A DNA stretch of 64,000 nt from assembly GCF_000696385.1 (NCBI RefSeq), contig NZ_JJMN01000074.1, positions 124,001-188,000 of the forward strand, read 5' to 3'. Each line of letters begins with the position of its first letter. Positions within the stretch are counted from its first letter, which is position 1. The translations under genes and the position numbers were made by a program. Source of the stretch: Vibrio metoecus. GTDB lineage: Bacteria; Pseudomonadota; Gammaproteobacteria; Enterobacterales; Vibrionaceae. This document shows, piece by piece, positions 20,490 to 30,644 of this stretch. Under the pieces are notes generated by a model. That model saw nothing but the letters and a program-made list of their open reading frames with translations, ran no database searches and had not been told where the DNA came from.

Positions 20490-21302
20490 ATGCGCTATGA
20501 GTGGTTTGGGTTAGTTTGGTTTTTCTCTTCGTTAACATTGGCATCCACCCTTTCTTTTGGTGTGGTGCCACAACAATCTCCTGAAGAGTTGGCTAAACGT
20601 TGGGTTCCTATCCTCGAAAGTCTTTCAAAAAGCACAGGCATGGATGTGGAATTTCGTACTGCGGCAACAATTCCTGAATTTGAACAACGGGTGCTAAAAG
20701 GAGAATATGATGTGGTGTATATGAATCCTTATCACTACACCTTATTCCACCAAAACCCCGGATATGTCGCGTTTGCTAAACAGAAAGATCAAAAATTACA
20801 AGGCATTATCGTAGTAGCTAAAGAAAGCCCGATTCGCTCCATTCAAGATCTCAATCTCCATACCTTGGCATTTCCCTCTCCTGCTGCTTTTGCGGCAACC
20901 ATTATTCCTCAAGCCTCATTAATTCAAGAGGGCATCAATATCGACTCTAAATATGTCTCGTCACACGATTCTGTGTACCTTAATGTGGCCAATGGTTTTT
21001 TTATCGCGGGTGGAGGGATTAAACGCACCTTTGATACAGCCCCCAAAGCGGTCACCAATCAGCTGCGCATTTTATGGGAGAGCCCACGTTTTACTCCCCA
21101 TGCGTTTGCTTACCACCCAAAACTAACTAAAGATCAGGTGGTTACGCTACAAACTGCACTACTGAATCTTTCTCAAACCGAGCAAGGAAAATTGCAGCTG
21201 CAAGCTATTGGATTTACGGGTATTGAAGCCGCACAAGACAGTGACTGGAATGATATTCGCGCTTTAAACATCCAGACGTTGTCTCATCTGCTGAAGGAAT
21301 AA
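20490..21302 (+). CDS. PhnD-like periplasmic binding protein, probable sensor partner of the adjacent kinase
   Basis: 270 residues: signal peptide (to about TLAS) and a PhnD/SsuA-type binding fold (LSFGVVPQQSPEELAKRWVPILESLSK, EYDVVYMNPYHYTLF, SHDSVYLNVANGFFIAGGGIKRTFD). Members bind phosphonates, phosphite or sulfonates, but this one has no transporter neighbour. It ends 3 bp before a membrane histidine kinase, so it probably delivers a ligand signal to that kinase. The ligand is unknown. Confidence 0.88.
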   Translation: MRYEWFGLVWFFSSLTLASTLSFGVVPQQSPEELAKRWVPILESLSKSTGMDVEFRTAATIPEFEQRVLKGEYDVVYMNPYHYTLFHQNPGYVAFAKQKDQKLQGIIVVAKESPIRSIQDLNLHTLAFPSPAAFAATIIPQASLIQEGINIDSKYVSSHDSVYLNVANGFFIAGGGIKRTFDTAPKAVTNQLRILWESPRFTPHAFAYHPKLTKDQVVTLQTALLNLSQTEQGKLQLQAIGFTGIEAAQDSDWNDIRALNIQTLSHLLKE

Positions 21303-21305
21303 GCA

Positions 21306-22911
21306 ATGTCGATACGCTTGAAGACAATGCTCGGTGTGGCCTTGATTGAAGCGATTTTGCTAACCATTTTAATCACATTCACCCTGAGTTATCTCGAATC
21401 TACCAACTATAGTGGATTACAAAAGCGTGCTCAAACAACCATTACTCTGTTTGCCACGATGGTGAAGAACCCTGTACTTGCCTATGATCTTGCTAGCATT
21501 GAATCGGCAGCGACCTTGATGATGTCCAATCAAGACATGGTTTACGTGGCCGTCGAAAATCCACATGGTCAACTGCTGGCTTTTCAAGGTAACCGTGAAT
21601 TATTCGAGGCTTATCATACGATTAATGACCGAGATTTTTCCCAACTACAACCGATCTACAGTATCAATGACCAGATTGAAGTCAGTGGAACTGTCTTTGG
21701 AACGGTTTTTATCGGCTTTGACCTTTCCTACCTTGAACAACAAATCGGCCATGCGAGACGTTGGACACTGTTGATCGTGCTTGGCGAAATGGGCCTTGTT
21801 GCCTTGTTCTCCTATCTGCTTGGTCATGCCCTAACCCGCCGTTTAACTGAGCTGAAAGTGGCGACCGATCAAATCACTTTTGGTAACCGTGATGTACTAC
21901 TCGATCTGCAAGGGCATGATGAAATTAGCCGCGTGGCACACTCTTTTCAGCAAATGGTGCAATCACTGCGCCACTCTGAATCAACCATGCGTGATTATCA
22001 GCATCAACTTGAGCAGTGGAATTTAGAACTAGAAGATAAAGTCAATCAGCGCACTGAAACTCTTCTAGCTAAAAATCAGCAACTTGAAGAAATGAACACC
22101 AAGCTGACTCTGATGAAAGATAAGTTAGTAGAAACCGAAAAAATGATCTCGATTGGCACCCTGGCGGCGGGATTTGCCCACGAAATCAACAATCCCAATG
22201 GCGCTCTAAAAAGCCATTTACAACTGCTCCAACAAGATTTTCAGCAGTTAAAAAGCGGGTTTGAGTCGATTGACACTATGCTCAAAGAGAGTCCCTATTA
22301 CGCCCCGTTTTGCCAAACCCAACGAGAGCTTTACCTTGACGAGAGCTTTTTCTGGCATTGAAGAAAGCTTGAAAGATGCCCTGCATTGCGTTGATCGGAT
22401 CAAAGTGATTGTCGATAAAGTCCAACACTGCCAAACCCAACCCAATACTCACAATAATCATTGGGTTTCGCCATTGAACTTGCTAGAACAGGCGATCCAA
22501 ACTAGCGACCTGAGCCAGTGGATTGTTTGGAAAGACAAAGCACCTTATCCACCGATGATTTACTGCCATAGCCATGATGTGATCCGCGCCTTCAGTGCGA
22601 TCTTACACAACGCTTACCAAGCCTACGCGAAAGAAACGCTTGAGCGGCGGATTGAACTTTCGCTGCGCCATACGGCACAACAGCTGGAGCTTGAAATTAC
22701 TGATTTCGGACGCGGCATGAGTGTAGAAGAGAAACAACATGCTTTTGACCCCTTTTTCACCACACATGACGTAGGCCAAGGTGTGGGTCTTGGATTAACA
22801 GAGGCCTACAGTAGCATCAAAAAATACGGGGGAGATATCCAACTTTTCAGTGAACTCGGCCAAGGCACTCGGGTTCTCATCACCTTACCTCTGGTCCCAA
22901 CACCTCCTTAA
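21306..22911 (+). CDS. Membrane sensor histidine kinase (HAMP, HisKA, HATPase), frameshifted
   Basis: N-terminal helix, periplasmic ~130-residue region, second helix (WTLLIVLGEMGLVALFSYLLG), HAMP (LTRRLTELKVATDQI), coiled coil, H-box AAGFAHEINNPNGALKSH, then ATPase domain (ILHNAYQAYAKET, DFGRGMSVEEKQHAFDPFFTT, GVGLGLTEAYSSIKKYGG). The frame stops at 22361; an extra T in T5 at 22347-22351 explains it, since T4 gives DESFSGIEESLKDALHCVDRIK. Restored length is about 535. No receiver domain is attached. It probably signals to a receiver protein in the cluster downstream. Confidence 0.9.
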
Positions 22912-22931
22912 ATACGGCATCTTCTCTAGAT

Positions 22932-24275
22932 TTAGCCGATGTAAACCGGAATCGGCATGTTCATTTCTTGTTCAAGATCTTTGAGTTTACGCAGTAAAGA
23001 TTCATTCATCTTGTTTCCTGCGGTGAGCATCAAGCTGCCATTAGGCAGATAAATGTCGCGCTTGATGATCATGCCCGGCCGCACTTCACTGAGGCTCACG
23101 CACAACTCCATCCCCTCTTCAATACGGGTTATGGCACTCACAATCGAAATGAAGGCTTCAACCACTTGTGTATCGTAGTAAATCCCAGCTTGTTGACGCA
23201 GGTAGCCTTGCGCGCTCTTGGTATGCATACGTCTTGGGTTATTAGAGCCTGAGACAAAGAAATCGTAATCCTTCACCACTTTGATGATTCGAGCCCCTAT
23301 CGGGATCTGTTCCCCCTGTAAGTGATCGGGTTTGCCGGTGCCGTCATACAGCTCATCCTGATGTCGAATAATTTCCATCAAAGGCTCAAAACGTTTTATC
23401 CGACCCACGATTTCTGCCCCCAAAATCGGGTTCACATTTGGCGTGATCGGGATATCAGAATCTTGATGAACTTTAACCACTTTCCAATCATTGCCAGATT
23501 CACCAATCAACCCAATCTGATGCATCAAGCCACATAAGTAAACGTGACTGGCCACGGTTTCGGGTAATTTGAGCTTGATCGCCACAGACTTGGCTTGGTT
23601 AGCAATTCGCTCGGCATGATCGGCAGGAAATCCGGTACGATGCTGAATAATGGCCGTGACCATAGCAAGAATATCTTTGAATGTTTTATTGCGCGAGGCT
23701 AGCGAAACTTCTAGCCGTTTATTGGAATCTTGGAGTTCTAAGGTGCGTTCTTGAACTTTCACTTCGAGCTCTTGGTTAAACTCCGCTAGCTTCTGGTTAT
23801 TCTCAGCTAGGGCTTGGTTAGCGACTTCAAGCTCTTTATTGCGCTCCTCCAACTCAATCGTCAGGCGCTCTTTATCTCGGGTTAAACGATAAAACTCAGC
23901 CGCCTTTGCCACAATCAACTTAAGGTTTTCATTATCCCATGGCTTGCTGATGTAAGTGTGTATTCCGCCTGCATTGACCGCTCGAACCGTGGATTGAATG
24001 TCAGCATACCCAGTGAGCAATAAGCGCACCGTTTGTGGCTGCATCTCTCGTACTTTCGCCAAGAAGTCCGCGCCGTCCATTTCAGGCATTCGCATATCAG
24101 AAATGATGATATGAATAGGATTTTCCTGCAGATACTCCAACGCTTCTGCTCCGTTATCGAAGGTGACTACGTTGTAATCCATGCGCAATACTCGGTTAAG
24201 CGCTTTGAGGATATCGTTTTCATCATCCAGCAGCAGAACGTTTAACTTATCATCGTGCGTATTATCCATTTGCAT
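22932..24275 (-). CDS. Response regulator with coiled coil and degenerate HD-GYP domain
   Basis: 447 residues: receiver domain (LLLDDENDILKAL, phospho-acceptor in IISDMRMPEMDG), a long coiled coil (about 135-200, ELEERNKELEVANQALAENN), then an HD-GYP-like domain. Key residues differ from active c-di-GMP phosphodiesterases: the HD pair is HQ (GLMHQIGLIG), and the HHE...GYP region reads RHQDELYDGTGKP. It may be a c-di-GMP sensor or scaffold rather than an enzyme. It overlaps the next upstream gene by 14 bp. Family firm, activity doubtful. Confidence 0.88.
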   Translation of the reverse strand: MQMDNTHDDKLNVLLLDDENDILKALNRVLRMDYNVVTFDNGAEALEYLQENPIHIIISDMRMPEMDGADFLAKVREMQPQTVRLLLTGYADIQSTVRAVNAGGIHTYISKPWDNENLKLIVAKAAEFYRLTRDKERLTIELEERNKELEVANQALAENNQKLAEFNQELEVKVQERTLELQDSNKRLEVSLASRNKTFKDILAMVTAIIQHRTGFPADHAERIANQAKSVAIKLKLPETVASHVYLCGLMHQIGLIGESGNDWKVVKVHQDSDIPITPNVNPILGAEIVGRIKRFEPLMEIIRHQDELYDGTGKPDHLQGEQIPIGARIIKVVKDYDFFVSGSNNPRRMHTKSAQGYLRQQAGIYYDTQVVEAFISIVSAITRIEEGMELCVSLSEVRPGMIIKRDIYLPNGSLMLTAGNKMNESLLRKLKDLEQEMNMPIPVYIG

Positions 24276-25395
24276 AGCGCCCCCTTTCTTTCTTGAGGTA
24301 TGTTAGGACATTCTGTGGCGAAATCGCGGGGCTGACTAAATACCCTTGCACCATATCGCATCCCATCTCTTTTAGAATTTGGTACTGTTGTTCTGAATCC
24401 ACCCACTCAGCAATCACTTGCATCGACAAGGATTTAATGCTGGCAATCATGGCATTCACTATCACACCACTCGAATCCGAGCTCCCTAAACTCTGGATAA
24501 AACGGCCATCAATCTTGACGACATCAAACGGGATCTCACACAAGTACTCATAACCCGAGTAGCCAGTACCAAAATCATCTAAAGCACAGCGTATTCCTAA
24601 TAATTTTAGCTTATAAATCTCATGTTTAGCGGCATCAAAATCGGCAATCAGATCATGCTCAGTAATCTCAACCGAAAGCCGAGGCAATGCGGCTTCGGCT
24701 TGTTGCTGCTCTGCAGTGTTGAGTAACAAGCGGTAGAAGCTGCCGTCGGTCAACATTGCCCCCGGAATATTGACCCCGATGGTGATGTTTTGCAGGCCAT
24801 CTTGCTCATCCGTCAAGAAGGTCAAAATATCACGCACTATCACTTCGGTAAGTTCAGGGATCAGATGGTACTTTTCCAAGATCGGAAAAAATCGATCTGG
24901 CATCTCATGTGTGCCTTGTTCCATCCATCGTCTTGCTAAGGCTTCAAACGCAATAATCTCACCAGAAATAAGGTGTTTTTGTGGTTGATAAAACGCAACA
25001 AAACGGCCTTGCTGTAAATCACGATAAATATTCAGCAACTGTTGGATTTCAAGGCCGTCTTTGGTCTTTCCACACCAATAAACCGACGCCTCATCCAATA
25101 AAGGGATAGCGTGAGCAAAAGCCTTGTCGAACGACACAGCCACCTCTGACCAAGATTCAATATCGGTAATCCCACAGCGTGGCGTATGACTCAAACCACT
25201 TTCCGATCCTGCCTCAAAACTTACCAAGAGTTTAAATAACGTTTGATACCATGAGGTTGATTGGTGAACGACCCAAAACCAACGCTGGCCTTCTTGGTAA
25301 AGGTTATCGGTATCCGGTAATTGGCTAATAAGATGCTGAGTAATCACTGCCTGTTGCGGCTCATCAATCGAAGTCGCAACGTCAATGATCAACAC
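24262..25395 (-). CDS. EAL-domain c-di-GMP phosphodiesterase
   Basis: 377 residues. The N-terminal ~120 residues are an uncharacterised region; the rest is an EAL domain with FEALARR, NIPG, VEITE, DDFGTGYSG, VKIDG, VIAEWVDS and QGYLVSP. The Glu of EAL, the DD pair, the Lys and the downstream Glu are kept, so hydrolytic activity is expected; loop-6-type DDFGTG is intact. It sits in the receiver/kinase operon and probably takes its input from these proteins. I recall V. cholerae VC1086 as the counterpart. Confidence 0.92.
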   Translation of the reverse strand: MLIIDVATSIDEPQQAVITQHLISQLPDTDNLYQEGQRWFWVVHQSTSWYQTLFKLLVSFEAGSESGLSHTPRCGITDIESWSEVAVSFDKAFAHAIPLLDEASVYWCGKTKDGLEIQQLLNIYRDLQQGRFVAFYQPQKHLISGEIIAFEALARRWMEQGTHEMPDRFFPILEKYHLIPELTEVIVRDILTFLTDEQDGLQNITIGVNIPGAMLTDGSFYRLLLNTAEQQQAEAALPRLSVEITEHDLIADFDAAKHEIYKLKLLGIRCALDDFGTGYSGYEYLCEIPFDVVKIDGRFIQSLGSSDSSGVIVNAMIASIKSLSMQVIAEWVDSEQQYQILKEMGCDMVQGYLVSPAISPQNVLTYLKKERGRYANG

Positions 25396-25443
25396 CAGGT
25401 AGGGATGATCGGCCAGAGAATGCAGAAGAGATATTTGTTCTGT

Positions 25444-25872
25444 TTAGGGCTTGCAGGGTTTTCTAACCCCAGAGGTGGCATTAAATTCTTGCTCACGATC
25501 TAACTCACTAAAACAATGCATGATGGTTTGTAATAAATAGGCTCGATCCCACGGCTTTAATAAAAATTTGTAGAGATCGCCTTCATTTAATGCCCGCGAT
25601 AATCCATCCATATCCGCCTGACCGGAGAGAATTAACGACATAATCTGCGGATAACGTCGATTAATCTCAATCACCAAATCCGCACCGTTCATACCGGGCA
25701 TTCGATAGTCAGAAATCACCATCTGGATTGGGTGCTGCTGCAGGATCTCTAAGGCTTCTTGAGCACAGGTTGCGGTATACAAATGAGAAAAATAAGGGCG
25801 CAACTCTCGCTTCAACGCATTGAGTACCGCGGGTTCATCATCGACCAGTAAAATCTCGCGGTTTGCCTGCAT
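25444..25872 (-). CDS. Stand-alone receiver-domain response regulator
   Basis: 142 residues: ILLVDDEPAVLNALKREL, phospho-acceptor Asp in MVISDYRMPGMNG, Thr/Ser switch in LILSGQAD, and Lys in FLLKPWD. No output domain. I use ATG 25872, whose ATG overlaps the TGA of the upstream kinase gene (TGATG). A shuttle or sink in a phosphorelay is the likely role. Confidence 0.9.
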   Translation of the reverse strand: MQANREILLVDDEPAVLNALKRELRPYFSHLYTATCAQEALEILQQHPIQMVISDYRMPGMNGADLVIEINRRYPQIMSLILSGQADMDGLSRALNEGDLYKFLLKPWDRAYLLQTIMHCFSELDREQEFNATSGVRKPCKP

Positions 25873-27188
25873 CAAGCCCCTCCTTGTGCATGCACCGTTT
25901 GCGGCAAAATCACATAGACTCGGGTTCCAACCCCTTGCGTTGAACAGAGCTTAATTTTACCGTGATGTTCTTCGATGATTTCACGTGCGACCGATAACCC
26001 TAACCCTGCCCCATCCCCCACTTTTTTGGTGGTAAAAAATGGCTCAAACACTTTCTCCAGATGTTCAGCGCTGATCCCTTTACCATTGTCTTCAATCATC
26101 ACCTGTACACGCGGAATACCTTCACCAGGCCAACGTACCTCACTGATTTCTATATGAACAATACCCTCATGAGTGGCAGAGACCGACTGCACCGCATTGA
26201 TGATTAAATTGATAAACACTTGTTGGAGTTTGTTGTAACTCCCCCGAATGTAATAAGGTTTATCCGGTGATGGGTAAATAAACTGGGCGCGGAATTTTAA
26301 ATCACCAATGATCAATGCCAAAGCGGAGCTCACCACGTCACGCATATCGATCTCAGCCAGATTTTCACTCGTATGCGCATACACATTGAGGCTTGAAACA
26401 ATATTTTTGATCCGTGATAAGCCTTCTAAGCTCTCCATCAAAATCGCTTCACTGTCTGCAATCATTTCTTGTAATTGCGGGTCGTCTATCTGTTCAATCT
26501 GCGGATGTTGCTTGATTTTGGCGACATACTCATTGAGAAAACTGAAATTGCTCATCACAAAACCAAGCGGATTGTTGATTTCATGGGCGACACCGGCCGC
26601 TAATTTACCCAAAGATGCCAGCTTCTCTTCTTGCTGAACTTGATGCTTGTCGATCACTGATTTTCGAAACTGCAACATGGAGTAAAGCGCACTTTTGGTC
26701 ACATCAAACAAGGCGTACAACTCATCACGCTGTTGATGGCTAAACCCATTTTCTGAAGGCTGCATCATCAATAAGAAATAGCGGTTTTCTGCGGTATGAA
26801 ACTTCACCGCCAATGCACTGTGGCATTCAGGGAAATAATGGGCGTATTCTGCCAACCATACGGCATCATCCCGCACATTCGGCAAGCATCGCCACTCTTC
26901 ATCTAACAAACCCGAGAATGTTCCATGGTTTTGCGCTACATCCGACCCGCCACTGGTTTGAATAACACGCCAACGTTCATCGGATTGATGTTCGAGCAAC
27001 GCAATTTGGCACCCCGGTACAAGATCGTGGATAGTGGTCATTAAACTATCAAACTTTCGTTTGGGTTTTACATTGGAAAACAAAACTTTAAGGAAGGCTA
27101 ACAACGCAAAAGGAATGTGGCTATCATTTCCTTGCGCCACCATGTTTACACATGAAGTTGGTTGTTTATCGACCATGCTCCACCCCAT
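25872..27188 (-). CDS. Cytoplasmic sensor histidine kinase
   Basis: 438 residues with no clear membrane segment. About 170 N-terminal residues resemble a GAF-type sensor; the H-box is KLAAGVAHEINNPLGFVMSN, followed by an ATPase domain with INLIINAVQSV, IEDNGKGISAEHLEKVFEPFFTTK and GAGLGLSVAREIIEEHHG. The first ATG directly follows the stop of the previous gene (TAAATG); a second ATG at 27176 has GGTGGAG close upstream. Encoded directly upstream of a receiver gene, its probable partner. Confidence 0.9.
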   Translation of the reverse strand: MGWSMVDKQPTSCVNMVAQGNDSHIPFALLAFLKVLFSNVKPKRKFDSLMTTIHDLVPGCQIALLEHQSDERWRVIQTSGGSDVAQNHGTFSGLLDEEWRCLPNVRDDAVWLAEYAHYFPECHSALAVKFHTAENRYFLLMMQPSENGFSHQQRDELYALFDVTKSALYSMLQFRKSVIDKHQVQQEEKLASLGKLAAGVAHEINNPLGFVMSNFSFLNEYVAKIKQHPQIEQIDDPQLQEMIADSEAILMESLEGLSRIKNIVSSLNVYAHTSENLAEIDMRDVVSSALALIIGDLKFRAQFIYPSPDKPYYIRGSYNKLQQVFINLIINAVQSVSATHEGIVHIEISEVRWPGEGIPRVQVMIEDNGKGISAEHLEKVFEPFFTTKKVGDGAGLGLSVAREIIEEHHGKIKLCSTQGVGTRVYVILPQTVHAQGGA

Positions 27189-28508
27189 TTACGCCGCATT
27201 AGGATCGGTATGGTTTACCGCTTCCGGAGTCGGATTAATCGGTAGACGGATCACAAACTCACTCCCTTTACCCACTTCACTGGTCACACTGATGGTGCCA
27301 TGGTGCTTATTGATAATGCCGTAGGAAACCGACAGGCCTAACCCTGTGCCCGATCCAACGGGTTTCGTGGTGAAAAAAGGTTCAAAAATTCGCTCACGGA
27401 TCTCTTCAGGAATGCCGCACCCGGTGTCTTGAATGCGAATCTCCACAAACTCGGCATTGGCGGCCTGTAAAGTAATGGAAATCGTCCCATCACCATCAAT
27501 CGCATGACTGGCATTGACAAGAATGTTCAACAATACCTGATTGATCTGCATTGGCTGACAAAACACATCAGGTACACTCGGCGCATAATGCTTTTCTACT
27601 GTGATGTTGTATTTAATCTCGTTATTGATGATTTTCAGTGTCGATTCGATACAGTTTTCTAAGTTGGTATATCCCCATTCCGAACGATCAACGTGCGAGA
27701 ATTCTTTGAGGTTTTTGACGATCGACATCACTCGGGAGGAGCCTTCTAAAGACTCGGTGATCAACTCGGCTGTGTCCTCCAAAATAAAATCAACTTGTCC
27801 TTGTTTGAGGATGTTTTGGCACGCCTCAATCAATCCTGCATCCTGACCTTGATCGATGATTTGAATGATATTTTTCAACACTTTTTCTAGGCTGTTGAAA
27901 TAGTCATTTAAGGTCTGCAAGTTGGAGGTAATGAAACCAACGGGGTTATTGATTTCATGGGCGATCCCCGCAGAAAGCTGACCTATCGACGCCATTTTTT
28001 CTGATTGAATCAATTGCCCTTGAGCGTCTTCGAGTTTTTTGATCAGTACCTTTTGCGACTGATGTTCCTCTTCCAGCTTCTGTGAAACGCGCTTTAATTC
28101 CAATTGCTGGCTCGCTTGAATCGTCACATCGTAAACACACAGACAAACGTGCTCTATCGAACCATCTTCACTATGGATGGGGACGACTTCGAGATCCTGA
28201 TACATTTTTTCTTCATCGCCGGAAACCGGACGAGAGCTTTTAAATGGCAAAAGATGAGGCTTCTGCTCCCAGCTACTGAAACTCGAAGATTCAATCACCA
28301 AGGCGGTATCGATTTTGCGTTTTAGGTAGTCCGCAGATTCAGGAAACAGGTCAAGAATGTTCTTTCCTTGCATGGTTTCCCCATCAAAAATGACACGAGA
28401 TTCAAAATACTCATTCACTTTGACGATCACATAATCGTTACGCACAATGCACAGCGCAAAAGAGAGCTGATCCAGCAGTTCAGAGAGCAACAAACGACTC
28501 TTTGCCAT
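27189..28508 (-). CDS. PAS-domain sensor histidine kinase
   Basis: 439 residues: an N-terminal PAS-like domain (LSFALCIVRNDYVIVKVNEYFE...), a short coiled coil (SQQLELKRVSQKLEEEHQSQKVL), H-box QLSAGIAHEINNPVGFITSN and a complete ATPase domain (LNILVNASHAI, DTGCGIPEEIRERIFEPFFTTK, GTGLGLSVSYGIINKHHG). AGGAGACG precedes the ATG. It is close in style to the downstream kinase, suggesting an old duplication of the catalytic core with different sensors. Confidence 0.91.
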   Translation of the reverse strand: MAKSRLLLSELLDQLSFALCIVRNDYVIVKVNEYFESRVIFDGETMQGKNILDLFPESADYLKRKIDTALVIESSSFSSWEQKPHLLPFKSSRPVSGDEEKMYQDLEVVPIHSEDGSIEHVCLCVYDVTIQASQQLELKRVSQKLEEEHQSQKVLIKKLEDAQGQLIQSEKMASIGQLSAGIAHEINNPVGFITSNLQTLNDYFNSLEKVLKNIIQIIDQGQDAGLIEACQNILKQGQVDFILEDTAELITESLEGSSRVMSIVKNLKEFSHVDRSEWGYTNLENCIESTLKIINNEIKYNITVEKHYAPSVPDVFCQPMQINQVLLNILVNASHAIDGDGTISITLQAANAEFVEIRIQDTGCGIPEEIRERIFEPFFTTKPVGSGTGLGLSVSYGIINKHHGTISVTSEVGKGSEFVIRLPINPTPEAVNHTDPNAA

Positions 28509-28518
28509 ACTCGTCTCC

Positions 28519-29103
28519 TTACATCAACAGTTCATCGAGATGCGCAAATACCTTATCCAATTCTTTATCTGCAAAACAGATGATGGTTTTCGCCGAAAAA
28601 GAGGCTTTCTCAACCAAAAAGTTGATTTCCATAATCAGTGACAACCGCCATTGCAAAATAGGCAAAGGCTGATGATTCGGGTCAAAAAGCACAGGAGGCT
28701 GAATTTTGGTTTTCAGCTCAATTTGTTGGCAGAGCCCTTTCAAACTCGCGCCCGAAAGAATGTTGGAAATATCCAAAATACTCTCTTCAATGCTCACTAA
28801 GCCGTTCATCATCTCTTTGGAATGGTTCAAATTATTGACCACTTGCTCGCAACCACGACGGCTCATTAAGGTGATCAGTTCACCATCCATCCCGCCATAA
28901 AAGGATTGCCTAGTGTAATAATAATCGGTGGCATAGGATTGTAGGGCTTGCATATCCTCTTCGGTCGCCACTCGGATATTGGGAACGGAAATGGTGACAT
29001 GCAAATTGAGCAAGGTAGCCAACTTACTGGCCGCTCTACCCATTGAGATGTTCATAAATTCCTGCAATGCATCTTTATGATCTGCGGAAAGTACTATGCT
29101 CAT
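28519..29103 (-). CDS. CheC/CheX-type phosphatase-like protein
   Basis: 194 residues. Two family helices are seen: EFMNISMGRAASKLATLL near residue 15 and EESILDISNILSGASLKGL near residue 106. The second carries a D-x-x-N in place of the usual E-x-x-N. In chemotaxis such proteins dephosphorylate receiver domains. Here it lies between a kinase gene and a receiver gene, with a 4-bp overlap with the receiver, so it may dephosphorylate that receiver. Activity is inferred. Confidence 0.82.
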   Translation of the reverse strand: MSIVLSADHKDALQEFMNISMGRAASKLATLLNLHVTISVPNIRVATEEDMQALQSYATDYYYTRQSFYGGMDGELITLMSRRGCEQVVNNLNHSKEMMNGLVSIEESILDISNILSGASLKGLCQQIELKTKIQPPVLFDPNHQPLPILQWRLSLIMEINFLVEKASFSAKTIICFADKELDKVFAHLDELLM

Positions 29104-29466
29104 AGCAACCCTGCCTCATGAAGTGTCTGCTCCAGTTGTGCTGGATCAAGCGGTTTTTGCAAAAAATTCAACGCACCCAATTCCCGGACTCGTTGTTGAA
29201 CCAAAGGTTGAATATCTGCACTGATCACAATGACTAAGCATTTCGCATCAATATGATGAAAATGTTCCAGCACTTGACATCCCATCCATTTCGGGCATAG
29301 TCAGATCCAGAAACATCACATCCGCGAGACCATTGTTATAATGCTCGACCGCTTCTTTGCCATTTTGAGCTTCGGTAATTTCCACATCCCAGTGAGGTGG
29401 AATAGCCCGAATAACCGACTTTCGAGACATCTTTGAATCATCTGCTACCGTTAGCCGAATCGCCAT
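29100..29466 (-). CDS. Single-domain response regulator, frameshifted
   Basis: Receiver domain: RLTVADDSKMSRKSVIRAI, phospho-acceptor in VMFLDLTMPEMDG, VIVISAD, and LQKPLDPAQL. The frame is broken after MPEMDG by an extra base in CCC at 29281-29283 (plus strand); removing it gives DGCQVLEHFHHIDAKCLVIV and a 121-residue protein. CheY-like size, with no output domain. Its overlap with the CheC-like gene suggests a kinase-receiver-phosphatase module. The break is probably a read error. Confidence 0.88.
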
Positions 29467-29501
29467 ACATTCACTCCCTTAACAATGCAGTATTTCACTG
29501 A

Positions 29502-30644
29502 CTAATCTGGAAAAAACTGCTCTTCCAGTTCCTTGAGCGCACCCTGTATTGATTCAGGTGTCTTCTGCACAAGCTGTCGGTAATCATTGATTTGCCGACA
29601 ATTTTCAATTTGATTAGCCAAACATGAAAGACTACCAAGCTGTTCTAAATGTTCGCCGCTAAACGTCGTCAATCTTTGGTTGAGAATGATATCCCCTATA
29701 CCAATATCGTAGCCCCACATAATCAGTATGTATGCCGATATCACATCGCAATCTGCATAACCGGGTTGTAGTTGGTAGAAGTCCACAAACTCTTTTTTAC
29801 TCGCACCATCTTCTAATAAAAGGATTTTTCCGATCGATGTCAGTAGATTTGCCACAAAAATTCGGTCTTGATCTTGGCGCGAATAACCCAACATTTTGAC
29901 TAATGCTCTGGCAATCGAACTCGATTTAAACGCACAGTCTGCCACCCATTGATGATCTGCCATGCAATTCGGATTACTCGGGTGAATCGCCAGCAGCGAT
30001 ATGGCAATGGACTCCACCAACACCGCCCCTAACCTTGCAACCGCTTCATGCAAAGAATCGGTATTACGACGAAAACCAAAATAGGAGGAATTAGCAATTT
30101 GGATGATTTTGGCGGTCAGTACCGGTTCATGCACGATAGTCTCGGCTATCTCATCCATGCTGCAATTGGGCGAAGAGATCACTTGTTGCAGCTTACGCAC
30201 TGAATTGGGCAAAATCGGGATCTCTTCCAATGCGCCTAAGCGCCTCCGGCATTCATTATTGAACGGCATTTGATAAAGCCGTTCCATGCATAGAAACAGG
30301 TGTTCAAAATCTTCATGGGTGAAAGGTTTCGGTAGGACAAATTGCGCGTAAGTATGGGCTTTTTTCGGTAATTCTTGAGTGGTATCCCCCGTCAGTAGCA
30401 CCCGCAAAGTTTGCGGGCTACGCGAACGCACTTCGGTCAGTAAGGTTTCACCATTTTTACCCGGCATCAGTAGATCGGAAATCACCACACTCGGAGGATC
30501 GTCGGTATTCACCACCCATTGTGTGGCATCTTCCACTAACACGACCTCCCAACTCGGCCGCATGCGTCGGATCATCCGTCCAAGCGCTTTAAGCATAAAA
30601 TCATCGTCATCGACACAGACGACTTTCATGATCTCTGTTGTCAT
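29502..30644 (-). CDS. Response regulator with HDOD output domain
   Basis: 380 residues. Receiver domain (VVCVDDDDFMLKALGRMI, phospho-acceptor in VVISDLLMPGKNG), then an HDOD domain (IPILPNSVRKLQQVISSPNCSMDEIAETIVHEPVLTAKIIQIANSSYFG and LGAVLVESIAISLL). HDOD domains are catalytically dead HD relatives that organise signalling. The start overlaps the upstream HPt gene by 4 bp. It is likely phosphorylated through that HPt protein. Confidence 0.92.
   Translation of the reverse strand: MTTEIMKVVCVDDDDFMLKALGRMIRRMRPSWEVVLVEDATQWVVNTDDPPSVVISDLLMPGKNGETLLTEVRSRSPQTLRVLLTGDTTQELPKKAHTYAQFVLPKPFTHEDFEHLFLCMERLYQMPFNNECRRRLGALEEIPILPNSVRKLQQVISSPNCSMDEIAETIVHEPVLTAKIIQIANSSYFGFRRNTDSLHEAVARLGAVLVESIAISLLAIHPSNPNCMADHQWVADCAFKSSSIARALVKMLGYSRQDQDRIFVANLLTSIGKILLLEDGASKKEFVDFYQLQPGYADCDVISAYILIMWGYDIGIGDIILNQRLTTFSGEHLEQLGSLSCLANQIENCRQINDYRQLVQKTPESIQGALKELEEQFFPD

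Noticed and set aside
22932..24275. Active HD-GYP phosphodiesterase
   Set aside because: The HD pair is HQ and the GYP motif is GTGKP, so metal binding and catalysis are doubtful; called degenerate instead.
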